Below are positions 23,931 through 34,717 of a DNA stretch of 64,000 bases, one piece after another. Numbering within the stretch: position 1 is the stretch's first letter; each line of letters opens with the position of its first letter. Both the position numbers and the translations under genes were made by a program. The notes beneath the pieces are model-generated. The model did not search any database, had not been told where the DNA came from, and saw nothing but the letters and a program-made list of their open reading frames with translations. Origin of the DNA: Misgurnus anguillicaudatus (taxonomy: Eukaryota; Chordata; Actinopteri; Cypriniformes; Cobitidae); contig NC_073358.2 in assembly GCF_027580225.2 (NCBI RefSeq), positions 50,453,501-50,517,500 of the forward strand, in the 5' to 3' direction.

Positions 23931-24212
23931 CAGTGGTTTTCAAACTGGGGTCCGGGGCCGCGAGATGGTGCCAGGGGGGCCCCAGTTTTATGACATTTTG
24001 TAAAATACACATAATTCATGATAAATGAACGTAATTAAACCTAATAAAAATAAGGCTACTAACCAACAGCACTACTTTGTATAACTTAATATGTTTTGTT
24101 TAATTAAAAAAAATTTGTTACAGTTTTTGTCATAAATTTTCTTTGGGCGGGCCGCGAAGGAATGCACCATACGCAAGGGGGGCCGCATGCGGAAAAAGTT
24201 TGAGAACCACTG
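23931..24212 (-). mobile_element. hAT-type element, CAGTGGTTCTCAAAC family, copy 2
   Basis: Full-length copy in reverse orientation with 8-bp duplication ATGTAGAC (23923-23930 and 24213-24220). Lacks the nested MITE of copy 1 and so shows the pre-insertion sequence ATATTAAG. Confidence 0.9.
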
Positions 24213-24225
24213 ATGTAGACAACTT

Positions 24226-24660
24226 AACTCTTCCCCGCCAACATTTTTTGTAGTTGCCAGCCAGCGCCAGCATTTTTTATGATATTCAGAAAAGTTTAAT
24301 GCCTTCAAGAAAATGTTCTTCTTTAACATTCAATATAACAAATAAAAGAACAGACCCTCTGCTTACAAAAAAAGTTTACTCCTGTCTTCACATCTCTTTT
24401 TGTCACCTCTTAAATATGGATAGGTTTCTTCAAAAATATCAAAATGTTTAGCAAAGCTGAGATATTTGCATTTTTGTGAAGGACTTTTGTTAGGGTTTAG
24501 ATTCAGAGCGATAAATAAAACATAAACAGAGTTTTTACTGTTTTTGAATCAATGGATGCTTAAGTGTTTTATAAGTTGTGTAAGAGAGCCACCTAGTGGA
24601 TAATGGCAGAAATTTGGATTGACGTAAAAACTCGTCTATGGCAGGGAAGCATTTTCTCTT
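24226..24660. repeat. CCCCGCCA-family repeat, copy 3
   Basis: AACTCTTCCCCGCCAACATT and CACCTAGTGGATAATGGC in inverted layout, ending GGGAAGCATTTTCTCTTA. Confidence 0.7.
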
Positions 24661-24720
24661 AACCCTTGTGTGGTGTTCGGGTCTGTGGGACCCGTTTTTA
24701 ATGTTTACTAAAACAAAAAT
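24656..24720. mobile_element. one end of a possible TTAA-target element
   Basis: TTAACCCTTGTGTGGTGTTCGGGTC then GTGGGACCCG looks like the terminus of a common fish element inserting at TTAA (piggyBac-like preference). The opposite end was not found, so this may be a truncated copy. Confidence 0.3.
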
Positions 24721-24974
24721 TATGCAATTAATTGTTGTTTCAACCTCAGATTCATTGGCCAATTACAAAATTTGACCCGAAAGGCAAAACATAGCTCATT
24801 GAAACGTTTGCCATTGCTGTGAAAACTGTCCAGCTGTCCATTTGGACCAAATGTAGGTGTTTTTTTCAACACACTTACAGATCGCTTGATCATTCTTTTC
24901 TCGTTTGACAATGATGTTAGAGAAGTTGCAATCGCTAGCAAACATTTCTCAATACTTTGTTGACTTTTGCACAA

Positions 24975-26150
24975 CTATTGAGACATATCTATCTATGTGA
25001 GCTAAACTGAGGATCATTTATCATTGCTTCGGCACAACTTGAGTTCAAAACAATAACAATCCAAAACTGGATAAGACAGTTGCTGTTGGTGTTTTCATTG
25101 TTTCAAGTGTGTTTATTGACTGACAATCTTTGCTAGTGTTATGAGCTGATGTGAGACATGTGTTTTGATGGTTTTAGTTGATATTGAATATGAAATTAAC
25201 TGCTGTGTTAAGCTGAAAGTCGTTTATGTGAAAAGTAAAAATGACGTGACGGCCAGTGTATGGTAAGAACTGTGTGAAGAGTATTCAAAGTATTGAGAAA
25301 TGTGTCTTAGTGATTGTAAATCGGTAATATGGTAATTCTTCAAAAGCAAAATAAGTTTAAATTGCAGATGTTTTGTCTGTAATACAAATCCATGTTATCA
25401 ACAGGCCAACAGCAATATTATGTCTTGATCTATATACAAAGTGTGTGTTTCAGTCAGTGTTTGGTGTGTTTAAGTTTACTTTCTAAACATTTCCTATTAA
25501 ACATATTTTATGTGTTATCTGTAATTACTAGGTAATAATTTGACTCATTATTGTGCATATGTGCTGAACACAGTCAGTAGATGAAAATTATCATCACAGA
25601 GCTGCAAGAAATTTTATTTGTCCGCCTGTGCTCAATGCTACGCAGCCATGTGTTTGTTTGCGTGTGTATTGACCTTTTAGTGCTAATGGAGGATGTTTGG
25701 GTTTTATTGGAGAAGGATGGAGATGCCAAACCGGCCTTAAGTGCAGTTATGGAGGAGAGTTTACGGGCTTTGTGTAATCTCCTTTAATCTATGGGAATCA
25801 ACACAAAGTGAAACAGAGACTGCATGTTAATTAAATGCAGATGTAGTGAATGATGTTATTGATTTCTTGTTGGTGAGTATCGCTCTTATAGTAATCTCAC
25901 TTAGCATCATATAAACTGATACCAATGAGGGTCCTTCAACTTTGCATTCACATACTTGTACATGCTTTGTACATGCGTGTATTAAAACAATTGTGGTTTT
26001 ATTAAACTACAAATGAGATCTGTTTAATATCTTAGATGTTTCTTCCAACAACAACGTTAGAAATATAAACCTTATTCTTCTACAAATTATCTGAGGGATT
26101 TCATATTGAGCTTTATAACTATAAGTTTTATTTGTGTCTGTTATATTTTC
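24975..26150. other. intron sequence without recognised features
   Basis: Low-complexity AT-rich sequence. A 68-codon frame at 25581-25787 has no known motif and no splice support I can see. Confidence 0.3.
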
Positions 26151-26154
26151 TCAT

Positions 26155-27160
26155 TAACTCTTTCCCCGCCAGTGTTTTTTTAAAGTTGCCAGCCAGCGCC
26201 AGCATTTTTCATGATTTTCACAAAAGTTTAACGCCTTCCAGAAAATGTTCTTCTTAACTCATTCACCGCCAGCCTTTTTGAGAAAAGTTGCCCTCCTGCA
26301 TTTTTGTGATTTTAACAAAAGTTTCACAAAATTCCTTGCAGGAAAAATTATCTTCTATAAATATATAAACATACAAATTATATCAAATTAAAGAACACAC
26401 CCTTTGCTTTCAAACAAACAATAAACAAACAAACAAACAAACAAAATGGGGAAAAAACGTTTCATTATATATTTACTTTTTCCACTAAATTTAACCACTG
26501 AAATATGGATATTTCTCTTCAAAAATACAACATTTTGCGGAAAAAGCTTAAAAATTGCGTTTTTGTAAAGGAATTTATGTTAGATATCAGACTCAGAATG
26601 ACTATCAAACATAAAGGCAGTTAAAATAAATCATTACTTCTTTTTAACTTCCGTTTTTGATAAATTCGGTTTTGGCGCCATCCAGTGGATAAAAGCGGTA
26701 TTACACTTTCACTTTGAAATTCGTCCAGAAAGGCATAATTATTAGTTAAATATTAACTCATAATTGATGAGAGTCAATATACACAAGATAACTCGTCAAT
26801 GGCGGGGAATGAGTTAAAATATATAAACATACAATATATCAATTGAAAGAACAGACGCTCTACTTTCAAAAAAAAAAGTTTCATCCTACCTTCATTTATC
26901 ACCTCTCAAATATGGGTAGATTTCTTCAAAAATAAAAAAATGTGATCAAAGAGCTGAGAAAATTCAATTTTTGTGAGGGAATTTTTAGGAGATCAGATTC
27001 GGAGTGATCTTCAAAACTTACACGGACATACAGCTGTTTACCCTAGGGTGATCCTTCTGGGTTTTATAAGTTGCAGAAGATAACTTTCGATAATAGTGTT
27101 ATTGCGGAAATACTCGCCATTAAAACGTTTTCTCTTAATTGACGAGTTAATTCGAGATAC
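26155..27160. repeat. cluster of CCCCGCCA-family repeats (at least three modules)
   Basis: TTAACTCTTTCCCCGCCAGT at 26155, TTAACTCATTCACCGCCAGC at about 26255, and a module from about 26815 to 27150 ending TTAATTGACGAGTTAAT. The modules lie head to tail or nested; individual edges are not resolved. Confidence 0.65.
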
Positions 27161-27179
27161 TAAAAAGTTAAGTCAATAC

Positions 27180-27492
27180 TAAAGGGCTGGGTATTGCAAC
27201 CAGTTTGGCAATTCATTTCTTATTTAAATAGTTTCAATTCGGTTTCGATGCAGTCTAATGATTGTCTATATTTTATTTAAAATTGTAGATTTGTAGACCT
27301 GGAATCTATATTTAAAAAAAAAAATGCTGGTCATTGAAAAGCTCCGACCTACCTATCACTAAAATACACATAAGCAGGCCCACACAATTGTTTTATTACT
27401 TTATTTACTTTTAGTACATACATTGTAAGAAGTCACAAATCTGACTGAACAATGCACATTACTTGACACACAACTTAAATAACAATTTAAAC
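27180..27492. other. left flank of the LTR element
   Basis: AGGGCTGGGTATTGCAACCA at about 27184 resembles a dispersed repeat end. The rest is AT-rich intron up to the AAAC target site (27489-27492). Confidence 0.35.
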
Positions 27493-28012
27493 TGTAAGAA
27501 TTTATAGTCAGCCTTGACAAAGATTCCACTTCAATTTAGCTGTTGAATAAAGCTCATCCCTCCAAAAGACTTGATAATCATAAATGGTAATCTCAGTTCA
27601 AGCAATACAATAATATAACCTGAAGTAATACTTTCTTAATAGTAGTATGGGAGCAAATGTGAGACTTCTTGAACCAACACAGATCAAAGAGGGTTCATGA
27701 TAATAAAAGACATCTATCTAAACATTATCTGACCACTTGGTTGAGCACACAGTTGGATACTACAATGACGGATTTGGGCACAGTGGGAGATATAGAGGTC
27801 ATTTGTAGTATTAGTCTTAAATTACATTTAAAGTGATACTTCATTAGCATTAGGGGTGGGAAAACAGGTTTGAAACTATAAAGTGTTAAGACTGACTTTG
27901 CTCAGGGTTCAATCTTACTCTGCTGAACCCAAAGTACGACGTGCTTTGTCACTGCTACCACAATAAACTACTTTCATCAAGATTTTCTACGTCCTCTTCA
28001 TTTTTTCTTACA
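27493..28012 (+). repeat. 5' LTR
   Basis: 520 bp, TGTAAG...CTTACA. Contains AATAAA at about 27547 and again in ACAATAAACT at about 27960, the second a likely polyadenylation signal near the R/U5 region. Confidence 0.95.
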
Positions 28013-28035
28013 CTGGCGAGCCAAGCAGCGAGGGA
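28013..28035 (+). promoter_or_regulatory. candidate primer-binding site
   Basis: TGGCGAGCCAAGCAGCGAGG starts one base after the LTR and begins with TGG, as a site complementary to a tRNA 3' CCA must. I could not name the tRNA. Confidence 0.5.
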
Positions 28036-28054
28036 TTTCCAAAAAAAAAAGCGG

Positions 28055-28066
28055 GGAAAGGTAAGA
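28055..28066 (+). promoter_or_regulatory. candidate splice donor in the LTR element leader
   Basis: GGGGAAAG/GTAAGAAAG is a strong donor just after the primer site, where retroviruses place the major donor. A matching acceptor candidate is the TTGTTTCAG at about 31279, downstream of gag. Confidence 0.4.
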
Positions 28067-28243
28067 AAGACTGACTTTTCTTCTTTAATGCTGTTTTTTT
28101 GATTTGGGAACCCCCTTGTTTAAAAAAAATCTAGAAAAGAAAATTGCAAGGAGAGGAAGGAATTTAGTTTGTTTAATTTAGCAGGAGGAGTTCTTAAGCC
28201 TATTTTATACAATTCTGTTTGAGATTCTAACGAAACTGAATTA

Positions 28244-29115
28244 ACCCGACGCAGTGTGGTGGCAGAGTTGTATTGGAATTTTTGTTTCTAACGTAACTGA
28301 AGCAAAGTGTTTAAGTTTGTGTGTTTCTAAAGTAACTGAAACGTGGTGTTGTGTTGTTATAATTTCTGTTAAGATTCTAAAGTAACTGAATCAACCCGAC
28401 GTAGTGTGGTGGCAGAATTATAACAAAAGAGTTTCTAAAGTAACTGAAACTTTTTGTAGTGAGAGCCCGACGCACGGTGGCTCTGTGAAGTTTAAAACTA
28501 AAAACCCGAAGCAGTGTGGTTTTGTTTGACGTACTGTAGCAGAGTTTTAAACGTGATATATAGTGCTGTAAGCCCAAAGAACTGTGCCTAGATAGTTTAA
28601 GATATAACACAGAAGCCCGACGTAGTGTGGTTTTGTCCGATGTACTGTGACAGTGTTACATTTTAATCTATTTGTGAGTGTTGGCGTAGCAGAGGTTTAG
28701 GCCCGAAGAAGTGTGGCCTCCAAAGTAGTGAGATTTTCAAGTTAAAAGAAACTTGGTTTGGAATTGTTATAATTTCTGTTAAGATTCTAAAGTAATTGAA
28801 TTAACCCAACGTAGGTTGGTTGCAGAATTATAACAAATTAGTTCCTAAAGTAACCGAAATTCTTGTGTAGAGAGCCCAACGCACCGTGGCTCTGTGAAGT
28901 TTAAAACAAAAACCTGAACCAGTGTGGGTTTGCTCGAGGTAGTGCAGCTGTGTTTTAAACTTGATAACTGTTGTTACCCCTGAAGTACTACAGCTAGGTA
29001 GATTGTTGTAAAATATAATACAGTGTGGTGTGTCCGACGTATTGTGACAGTGTTATATTTTAAACTGCTTGTGAGCATTCGTGTAGATGAACTTAAGGCC
29101 TGACGGACTGTGGCC
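28244..29115 (+). other. array of ~14 hairpins with shared 11-nt loop (leader RNA)
   Basis: Repeated pattern: variable stem, loop close to CGACGYAGTGT, complementary stem. Clear cases: 28244-28260 (ACC/GGT), 28394-28410 (ACC/GGT), 28462-28484 (AGAGCC/GGCTCT), 28501-28523 (AAAACC/GGTTTT), 28521-28543 (TTTGTT/AGCAGA with wobbles), 28613-28633 (AAGCC/GGTTT with one wobble), 28634-28652 (TGTC/GACA core), 28699-28719 (AGGCC/GGCCT), 28803-28821 (AACC/GGTT), 28871-28893 (AGAGCC/GGCTCT), 28932-28948 (GCT/AGC), 29031-29049 (TGTC/GACA), 29097-29115 (GGCC/GGCC). Weaker copies lie at about 28571, 28910 and 28978. Stem sequences change together while the loop stays similar. The array looks like two diverged ~400-bp blocks. 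Function unknown; packaging, dimerisation, Gag binding or translation control are possible. Confidence 0.7.
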
Positions 29116-29300
29116 ATGTCTGAAGCAGGAACTTTCAGGTTCAGAGGCCTGATATATTGTGTTGTTAATTCATAAGTGTCCGACGTACAGGAACTATGAA
29201 CAAACAGACTAATGAATATCTTAAAGCAACTAGATAACGTGTAGTCATAGTAAGAGTAAGTTGTAAATACCTATTGAATTATTGCACATAATTCAGTAAG

Positions 29301-30959
29301 ATGTTTGAAATGGAAAAGCTGATTGTTAAATACATTACCAAGCACGGTTCACAGGGATTATTTGATGGAATAGAAGACGTTGTTGATAAGCCATATGAAT
29401 GGGCTATCTCTAAGTTTAAAACTTATCCTAAAATGCCTAAAAATGAAAAAGGAAAGATTGCCAATGCGCTTCAAGCGGTTTTTGCTTCGTACAACATAAT
29501 TAGGAAGAGAGTAGATGAGTTAAAAGCTGAAAATGAGCGACTTAGTGTTGAGGTGATTTCTACCAAAAATTACCAGGCTATTGAAACAACATGGAAAGAA
29601 GAAAAGGTCAAGATGCAGAATGAGATTGCACTGCTTAGAACTAACAAAGACATGCTCAAATCATCTGTGGAAATTTTGGCCAACAGTTTGGAGGAAGCAC
29701 AGACAGCCTGTCAGTGTATGATAATGAATGGTACAACTGAGAAAAATGCTAGTAAGTCATTGTTAGATGTTACGGTGTGTAGTCCAGTTTCAGAAATGCC
29801 AGATTTGCATGAAGAAAGTGCTGAGGGATGGGAAAGAGATTCTCAGTCATTCAGAAGTCAGTACTCTGACTCTACAGTGAGATTTCCAGTGGCACCAGTT
29901 CATGTGACTACAACTATGCGTGCTAGTGAAGGAAGGGAAGAGCATATGACCTCCACCATGGTCAGAGCATTTAATCCATCTGAACTAGAAATTGTGATCA
30001 AGAACATTGGGAAATTTGACCCTGCCAAGCAGGATCCATTAGATTTTCTAAAGAATCTGGAACAATATGCAGATCTATATAATTTTACTGATGGTGATGC
30101 CTGTGTTATGCTAAAGATGTGTCTGCCTGATACTTTGTCTGGAGCCTTAACTCAGAGAGTAAAGGCCAGAACTGCAAATAAGTCAGAGAGGAAACAGGCA
30201 CTTCTTGAAGTTTTGGGTATGATGTCAGTTGATTGGGATAAAATATCTGAGATGCAGATGAGGACAGGAGAGCACCCAGCAGCGTTTTCAGAACGATTAC
30301 TGGAGACATTTAAAACTTTCAGTGGCAATCCTGATACTACTAAGAATGATGTCACTTTCAAGTCTGCCTTGATTAACAAATGTGATCCACTCACCCATTC
30401 TGCTGTGTCAATGTTCGTGACGCCTTTCTCTGAATATGATGACATTATTGCTAAAATGATACAGTTTTACAACAATAATAGTCAAATGAAAGTTGCCAAT
30501 TCTAGAAATCCAGTTGCTGCTTTTGGCAGAACAGAATACTCTAGATTAACTGATGGCTTCCATCATAGACAAAGGAGATTTGCAGGAATAAATTCAGGTG
30601 TTATTCTTTGCTATGCATGTGGAAAGGCCGGTCACATTGCTAGGCATTGTCAAGACAAAGAGAGATACCGAAACTTTGTCTGTCATGCATGTGGAAAAGA
30701 TGGTCACATTGCTAGGCATTGTTCAGAGAAAAGATGGAAAGATCAGGAAGTTGTTTGCTTTAGATGTGGAAAGACAGGACACAAGGCAAGACAGTGTCAC
30801 TTTTCACATAAAAAACAGATGGTCTTTCGTGATTTGCTTAAGAAAATAGACAATTTAGAAACCCAGTTAGCACTGTTGAATGGAAAGAAGGAAGAAACCT
30901 TGCCAGACACATCACCGTGTGAAAAACATGACTGTAACTCAGTCACAAGCAGATGTTGA
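29301..30959 (+). CDS. gag: Gag-like polyprotein with three CCHC zinc knuckles (LTR element)
   Basis: An intact 552-codon frame. The N-terminal third (about residues 70-140) is Lys/Glu-rich and predicted by eye to be a coiled coil. A capsid-like helical region spans roughly residues 225-400 (with FDPAKQDPLDFLKNLEQYAD near its start). Three knuckles C-x2-C-x4-H-x4-C lie at about residues 437-450, 461-474 and 486-499, the signature of nucleocapsid RNA binding. A short acidic/Lys tail follows with no frameshift into a protease or reverse transcriptase. The family role is coating and packaging of element RNA. The intact frame and near-identical LTRs fit a recent, possibly still mobilisable element. 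Close relatives cannot be named without a search. Confidence 0.93.
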   Translation: MFEMEKLIVKYITKHGSQGLFDGIEDVVDKPYEWAISKFKTYPKMPKNEKGKIANALQAVFASYNIIRKRVDELKAENERLSVEVISTKNYQAIETTWKEEKVKMQNEIALLRTNKDMLKSSVEILANSLEEAQTACQCMIMNGTTEKNASKSLLDVTVCSPVSEMPDLHEESAEGWERDSQSFRSQYSDSTVRFPVAPVHVTTTMRASEGREEHMTSTMVRAFNPSELEIVIKNIGKFDPAKQDPLDFLKNLEQYADLYNFTDGDACVMLKMCLPDTLSGALTQRVKARTANKSERKQALLEVLGMMSVDWDKISEMQMRTGEHPAAFSERLLETFKTFSGNPDTTKNDVTFKSALINKCDPLTHSAVSMFVTPFSEYDDIIAKMIQFYNNNSQMKVANSRNPVAAFGRTEYSRLTDGFHHRQRRFAGINSGVILCYACGKAGHIARHCQDKERYRNFVCHACGKDGHIARHCSEKRWKDQEVVCFRCGKTGHKARQCHFSHKKQMVFRDLLKKIDNLETQLALLNGKKEETLPDTSPCEKHDCNSVTSRC

Positions 30960-32594
30960 TGTGAACTAGAGAATTGTTTTATGATAGTAGCACATTTTAG
31001 AAAAAAAAAAAAAATGTTTACTATCAAAAGGGGGGTGATTCTTGAAGATTCATGAAAATTTTTTTAATTGAAGATTCATGAAAAATGATTTAATGTGATT
31101 GATATGTAAATTTATTTAGAATAAATTTTTTAATTCCAATCATTTAAAATATATATTTTTTAAAAACATTAGTGATGTTTGATGTTCTGTGATTAATCAT
31201 ATTTGACTTTTATGTTTTGAATGTGAAAAGTTCTTGTGTGGGAAAAGGGGGGCAACCTCTTCTATTCTTCTTGTTTCAGGTGTAAGCATGGAGATGTCTA
31301 AAATGTGTAACCTTAGGGAGAAAGACGATTTGGACCAGAAGGCCAACAGGACAAGTGATGCCAGGGTACTTCCTCAAGAAAGAGGAACCAGGACGTCTCT
31401 AGAGTTACTACTGGAATAGGAAATCCAGACATTTCCAAACCTGCTAAGATCCAGAACGACAGGTCTAAAAGATCCTGTGACATACGAATCGGAACAATAG
31501 CTATGAAAGATTCATCTAAGGAACTGTTTTCAAAATTGAAAAAGATTGGACAATCGATAGGAGAAGCACAAATAAATCAAACTATTTCTAGAGAGTATGG
31601 ACAGCAGTCTTTCTACCAAGGTGGAAAACCATATTATGAAGACTCACTACACATGACACTAGAATGAATGTATGCTATGCTTTAAACAATTTTCCAGGAG
31701 CAAGGAAATTTTGAGTTTGAGAAAATTCTAAAGGTGGACAATCTTGGAACATTACAGGAACATACTCTTAAAAGAAATGAAGAACCTTCCTAGATTTGCT
31801 GCAAAGTTGTCATCAGAAGAATGGCAGGGAATAAACACAGACTGTTGTGACAAAACCCCATTTGGTTTCATGTGTGAGTGTGACATGGTGGAAAAACAAC
31901 TATTGAAGCACCAGAAACAGACTTTGATGCTTGTAAAGTTAAACTCACTCATATGCAGAATCATTTCTCAAGGATAATAGTCACAGATGAGAGAAAATGT
32001 GTTACTACACCTTGTATATGTGAATGTGACCCGACAAATACTATCCTATTTTAAGAAAATATTCCAGAATTGATTTTAAATTGCCAGTATTAGACAATGT
32101 GTTAATGTCATTGATCTTAATGAGAAAGATAGGGTAATGGGGACTTAGCTATTACATATTCAGATTTACTTTGGGATGTAACCTTCAAAACAGTGTGTAT
32201 ATCTTACTCATTGTTTGTCAATGTATTATGCTATGCTGTATGTGTTCTCTATTAAGACGCCAGATTGCAGATACTTCAGTGATCACCTTAGGACGTTCCC
32301 GTTGACTGTGATGGTTCTTGAATATTTCTCTCCCAAACCAAAGAAATGTTTGTTTCATACTGCCAAATTTTAGAAGAGACCCTATGATAATCTTGCCTAA
32401 TGGGATGGAGCGATAACCAGTGTGCATGAGGTGATGACCCAATGACGGGTAAGATTCTCCAGTGGCCAGATGGGGGACAACCTAAGCCAGGGTATTGCCG
32501 CCACTGGGCACCTGCCCTAATATTAATGGGAGGTGTAATCTTTATGAATGGAGTGGATGTGATGCTTCTCTGCCAAGAGCATCAAACGGGTGAC
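30960..32594 (+). other. LTR element 3' internal region without pol
   Basis: No reverse-transcriptase, integrase or protease motif found in any frame. Seen: a polypurine run AAAAGGGGGGTGA at about 31027-31039, far from the 3' LTR; a possible acceptor TTGTTTCAG at about 31279; and two short Lys-rich frames, 31234-31419 and one of about 100 codons ending near 31667. These may be remains of a deleted pol/env region. The bases just before the 3' LTR (CATCAAACGGGTGAC) are not a convincing polypurine tract. Confidence 0.5.
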
Positions 32595-33114
32595 TGTAAG
32601 AATTTATAGTCAGCCTTGACAAAGATTCCACTTCAATTTAGCTGTTGAATAAAGCTCATCCCTCCAAAAGACTTGATAATCATAAATGGTAATCTCAGTT
32701 CAAGCAATACAATAATATAACCTGAAGTAATACTTTCTTAATAGTAGTATGGGAGCAAATGTGAGACTTCTTGAACCAACACAGATCAAAGAGGGTTCAT
32801 GATAATAAAAGACATCCATCTAAACATTATCTGACCACTTGGTTGAGCACACAGTTGGATACTACAATGACGGATTTGGGCACAGTGGGAGATATAGAGG
32901 TCATTTGTAGTATTAGTCTTAAATTACATTTAAAGTGATACTTCATTAGCATTAGGGGTGGGAAAACAGGTTTGAAACTATAAAGTGTTAAGACTGACTT
33001 TGCTCAGGGTTCAATCTTACTCTGCTGAACCCAAAGTACGACGTGCTTTGTCACTGCTACCACAATAAACTACTTTCATCAAGATTTTCTACGTCCTCTT
33101 CATTTTTTCTTACA
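32595..33114 (+). repeat. 3' LTR
   Basis: 520 bp, matching the 5' LTR except for one T/C difference at about 32817. Confidence 0.95.
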
Positions 33115-33463
33115 AAACCATGTTTAAGAAATTATTTTTTTAATAATTTTTAACGTTCAAAAGTAGCGGATAAAGTCTGGACAATGCATATACAAAAAAT
33201 GTGCAAAAAATCATATTAAATCGTATTACAGATTAACATAAAAACTCATCAGGAACATGTTTTATTTCATGCAAATGTTTTCTCTTAATTGATGAGAGTT
33301 AAGATAAAATACTTCAGACTTTTAACTTTTTTTGCCAGCGCTGGCAAATATTACAACTCGTGAGATCCACCAATCAGAGAGGCTCACAAATTTTAATAGC
33401 AGTTTTGATTAAAAATAATTGAGCATATCTGGCATTTTTGGTGGGTGCGGGACTGGCACCTAC

Positions 33464-33753
33464 ACTGTAAAACCTAACATTCAACTTAAATCAGACCATT
33501 TGGGGAGACCGGTTGCCTTGAACCATTTAAGTTTTGAAGCGCATGCGTTTGAGTAGTGTGAACTTGAGTCATGTGCAGGTATGCACTTATGTTTAAGTAG
33601 TGTGAACTAAAATATAATTGCATAACTGCATATGACTCAATTTGTTTGAGTTCACAGTACTAAAATGTATGTGTTTTAAAACTTAAATGGTTATATGCAA
33701 CCGGTTTACTTAAATGGTTTGAGTTGAATCAACTTTTAGGTTTTACAGTGTAC
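33464..33753. mobile_element. MITE with ACACTGTAAAACCTAA termini
   Basis: ACACTGTAAAACCTAACATT at the left, TTTAGGTTTTACAGTGT at the right. Inner arms TTAAATCAGACCATTTGGGG / AACCGGTTTACTTAAATGG are partly inverted. Confidence 0.75.
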
Positions 33754-33999
33754 ACTGTAAAAAAACTTTGCTGCCTTAAATTTTTTTTGTTAAATCAACT
33801 CAGATTTACAAGTCATGTCAACAGAGATTAGTTGTCACAACTTATAAAATATAGTTGAGAAAAGTCAACTTAAATTTATAAGTTATAACAACTCACCTGT
33901 AGTTATAACAACTCATCTCTAGTCAAGATAAATAATAGTAAGTTGAAATGACTTGTAAATCTTTAAATTTTTAAGGAAGCAAAGTATTTTTTACAGTGA
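33751..33999. mobile_element. MITE with ACACTGTAAAAAAACTTTGC termini
   Basis: Directly abuts the previous element and shares the ACACTGTAAAA terminus. The right end is GCAAAGTATTTTTTACAGTG. Internal AAGTTGACTT-like repeats. A third related element ends TTTTTTACAGTGAG at about 34230. Confidence 0.7.
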
Positions 34000-34029
34000 T
34001 TCACATCCTCTGAAGTTCACAGCACACAC

Positions 34030-34232
34030 AGTAAGAATCAATTCAGAGATTTCCCAAATCAGTAGTATTTAAAAAAAATTCCTGGTTGCCTTAAAATGTT
34101 TTGTTAATTAAACTCAAAAATGGTAGTTGACAATATAAAACCTTTTTGAACTAATATTTTAAGTGAAATTTTGAAGGCACACAGGTAACTTACCATTTTA
34201 AGTTAAACCAACAAATCATTTTTTACAGTGAG
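34030..34232. repeat. degraded CACTGTAAAA-type MITE
   Basis: Left part eroded; right end CATTTTTTACAGTG. Contains AAGTTAAACCAACAA-type sequence as in the neighbours. Confidence 0.45.
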
Positions 34233-34239
34233 ATTGATT

Positions 34240-34717
34240 AAAGTTAGTACTCTTTTTAACATTGAAAATGCAAATGTTGACTATGTGGCATCCATGTGTC
34301 TTTGTCTATGAGTGTGTTGTGTTTGAGACATGTTTACAATGAACATTCTAAGATTCTGCAGGCTTTTATTTGGATCTTAATGAGACAAAGATGAATTTAA
34401 ATTCATTGAAAAGTCTTTAAGTGAAATCTCAGTCTTTTTATAGGGCTCCGTTTTGCTTTGTTTGTTTGTTTCCTGCTTTTGAAGCTCTTATTTTAACCGC
34501 TTGAACAAATTCATATAAACTATGCAAAACACCAAATAGTTTCGTGTGTGTGTGTTTTTTATTGTGTTTATGTTTGTTTATTTGACTTTTTTGCGTGGTT
34601 TCAATGTTTTGCTGTGCCTAACGCACAAATGATCTCAAACAGGAGTGCCAAATCTTTATCAGAGCTCACATCAAACTCACCACACAATTTTTTTAAAGAT
34701 TTCTGTAGAAAATCTGC
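34240..34717. other. intron sequence without recognised features
   Basis: A short GTGTGT run and AT-rich DNA only. Confidence 0.3.

Larger units (their letters stand above)
27493..33114 (+). mobile_element. young LTR retroelement (ERV/gypsy-like), gag-only, 5622 bp
   Basis: Two 520-bp direct repeats bound the element. The outer ends are TGTAAG...CTTACA, a perfect 6-bp inversion. The target duplication is AAAC on both sides (27489-27492 and 33115-33118). The LTRs differ by one base that I can find (T in the 5' copy, C in the 3' copy, in GACATYTATC-like context), so insertion is recent. Internal order: primer-site candidate just after the 5' LTR, possible splice donor (about 28061), 1.2-kb structured leader, gag (29301-30959), then about 1.6 kb without protease, reverse transcriptase, integrase or a clear envelope. 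Retroelement proteins must be supplied in trans. A 4-bp duplication is known for gammaretrovirus-like and many gypsy elements; the clade is not settled. Confidence 0.95.

Noticed and set aside
24535..24974. Overlapping minus-strand frames as a transposon gene
   Set aside because: The frames read across a CCCCGCCA-family repeat edge and show no motif.
30960..32594. Reverse transcriptase or integrase in the LTR element
   Set aside because: No catalytic-type motif or long frame in any of the six frames; only short Lys-rich frames are present.
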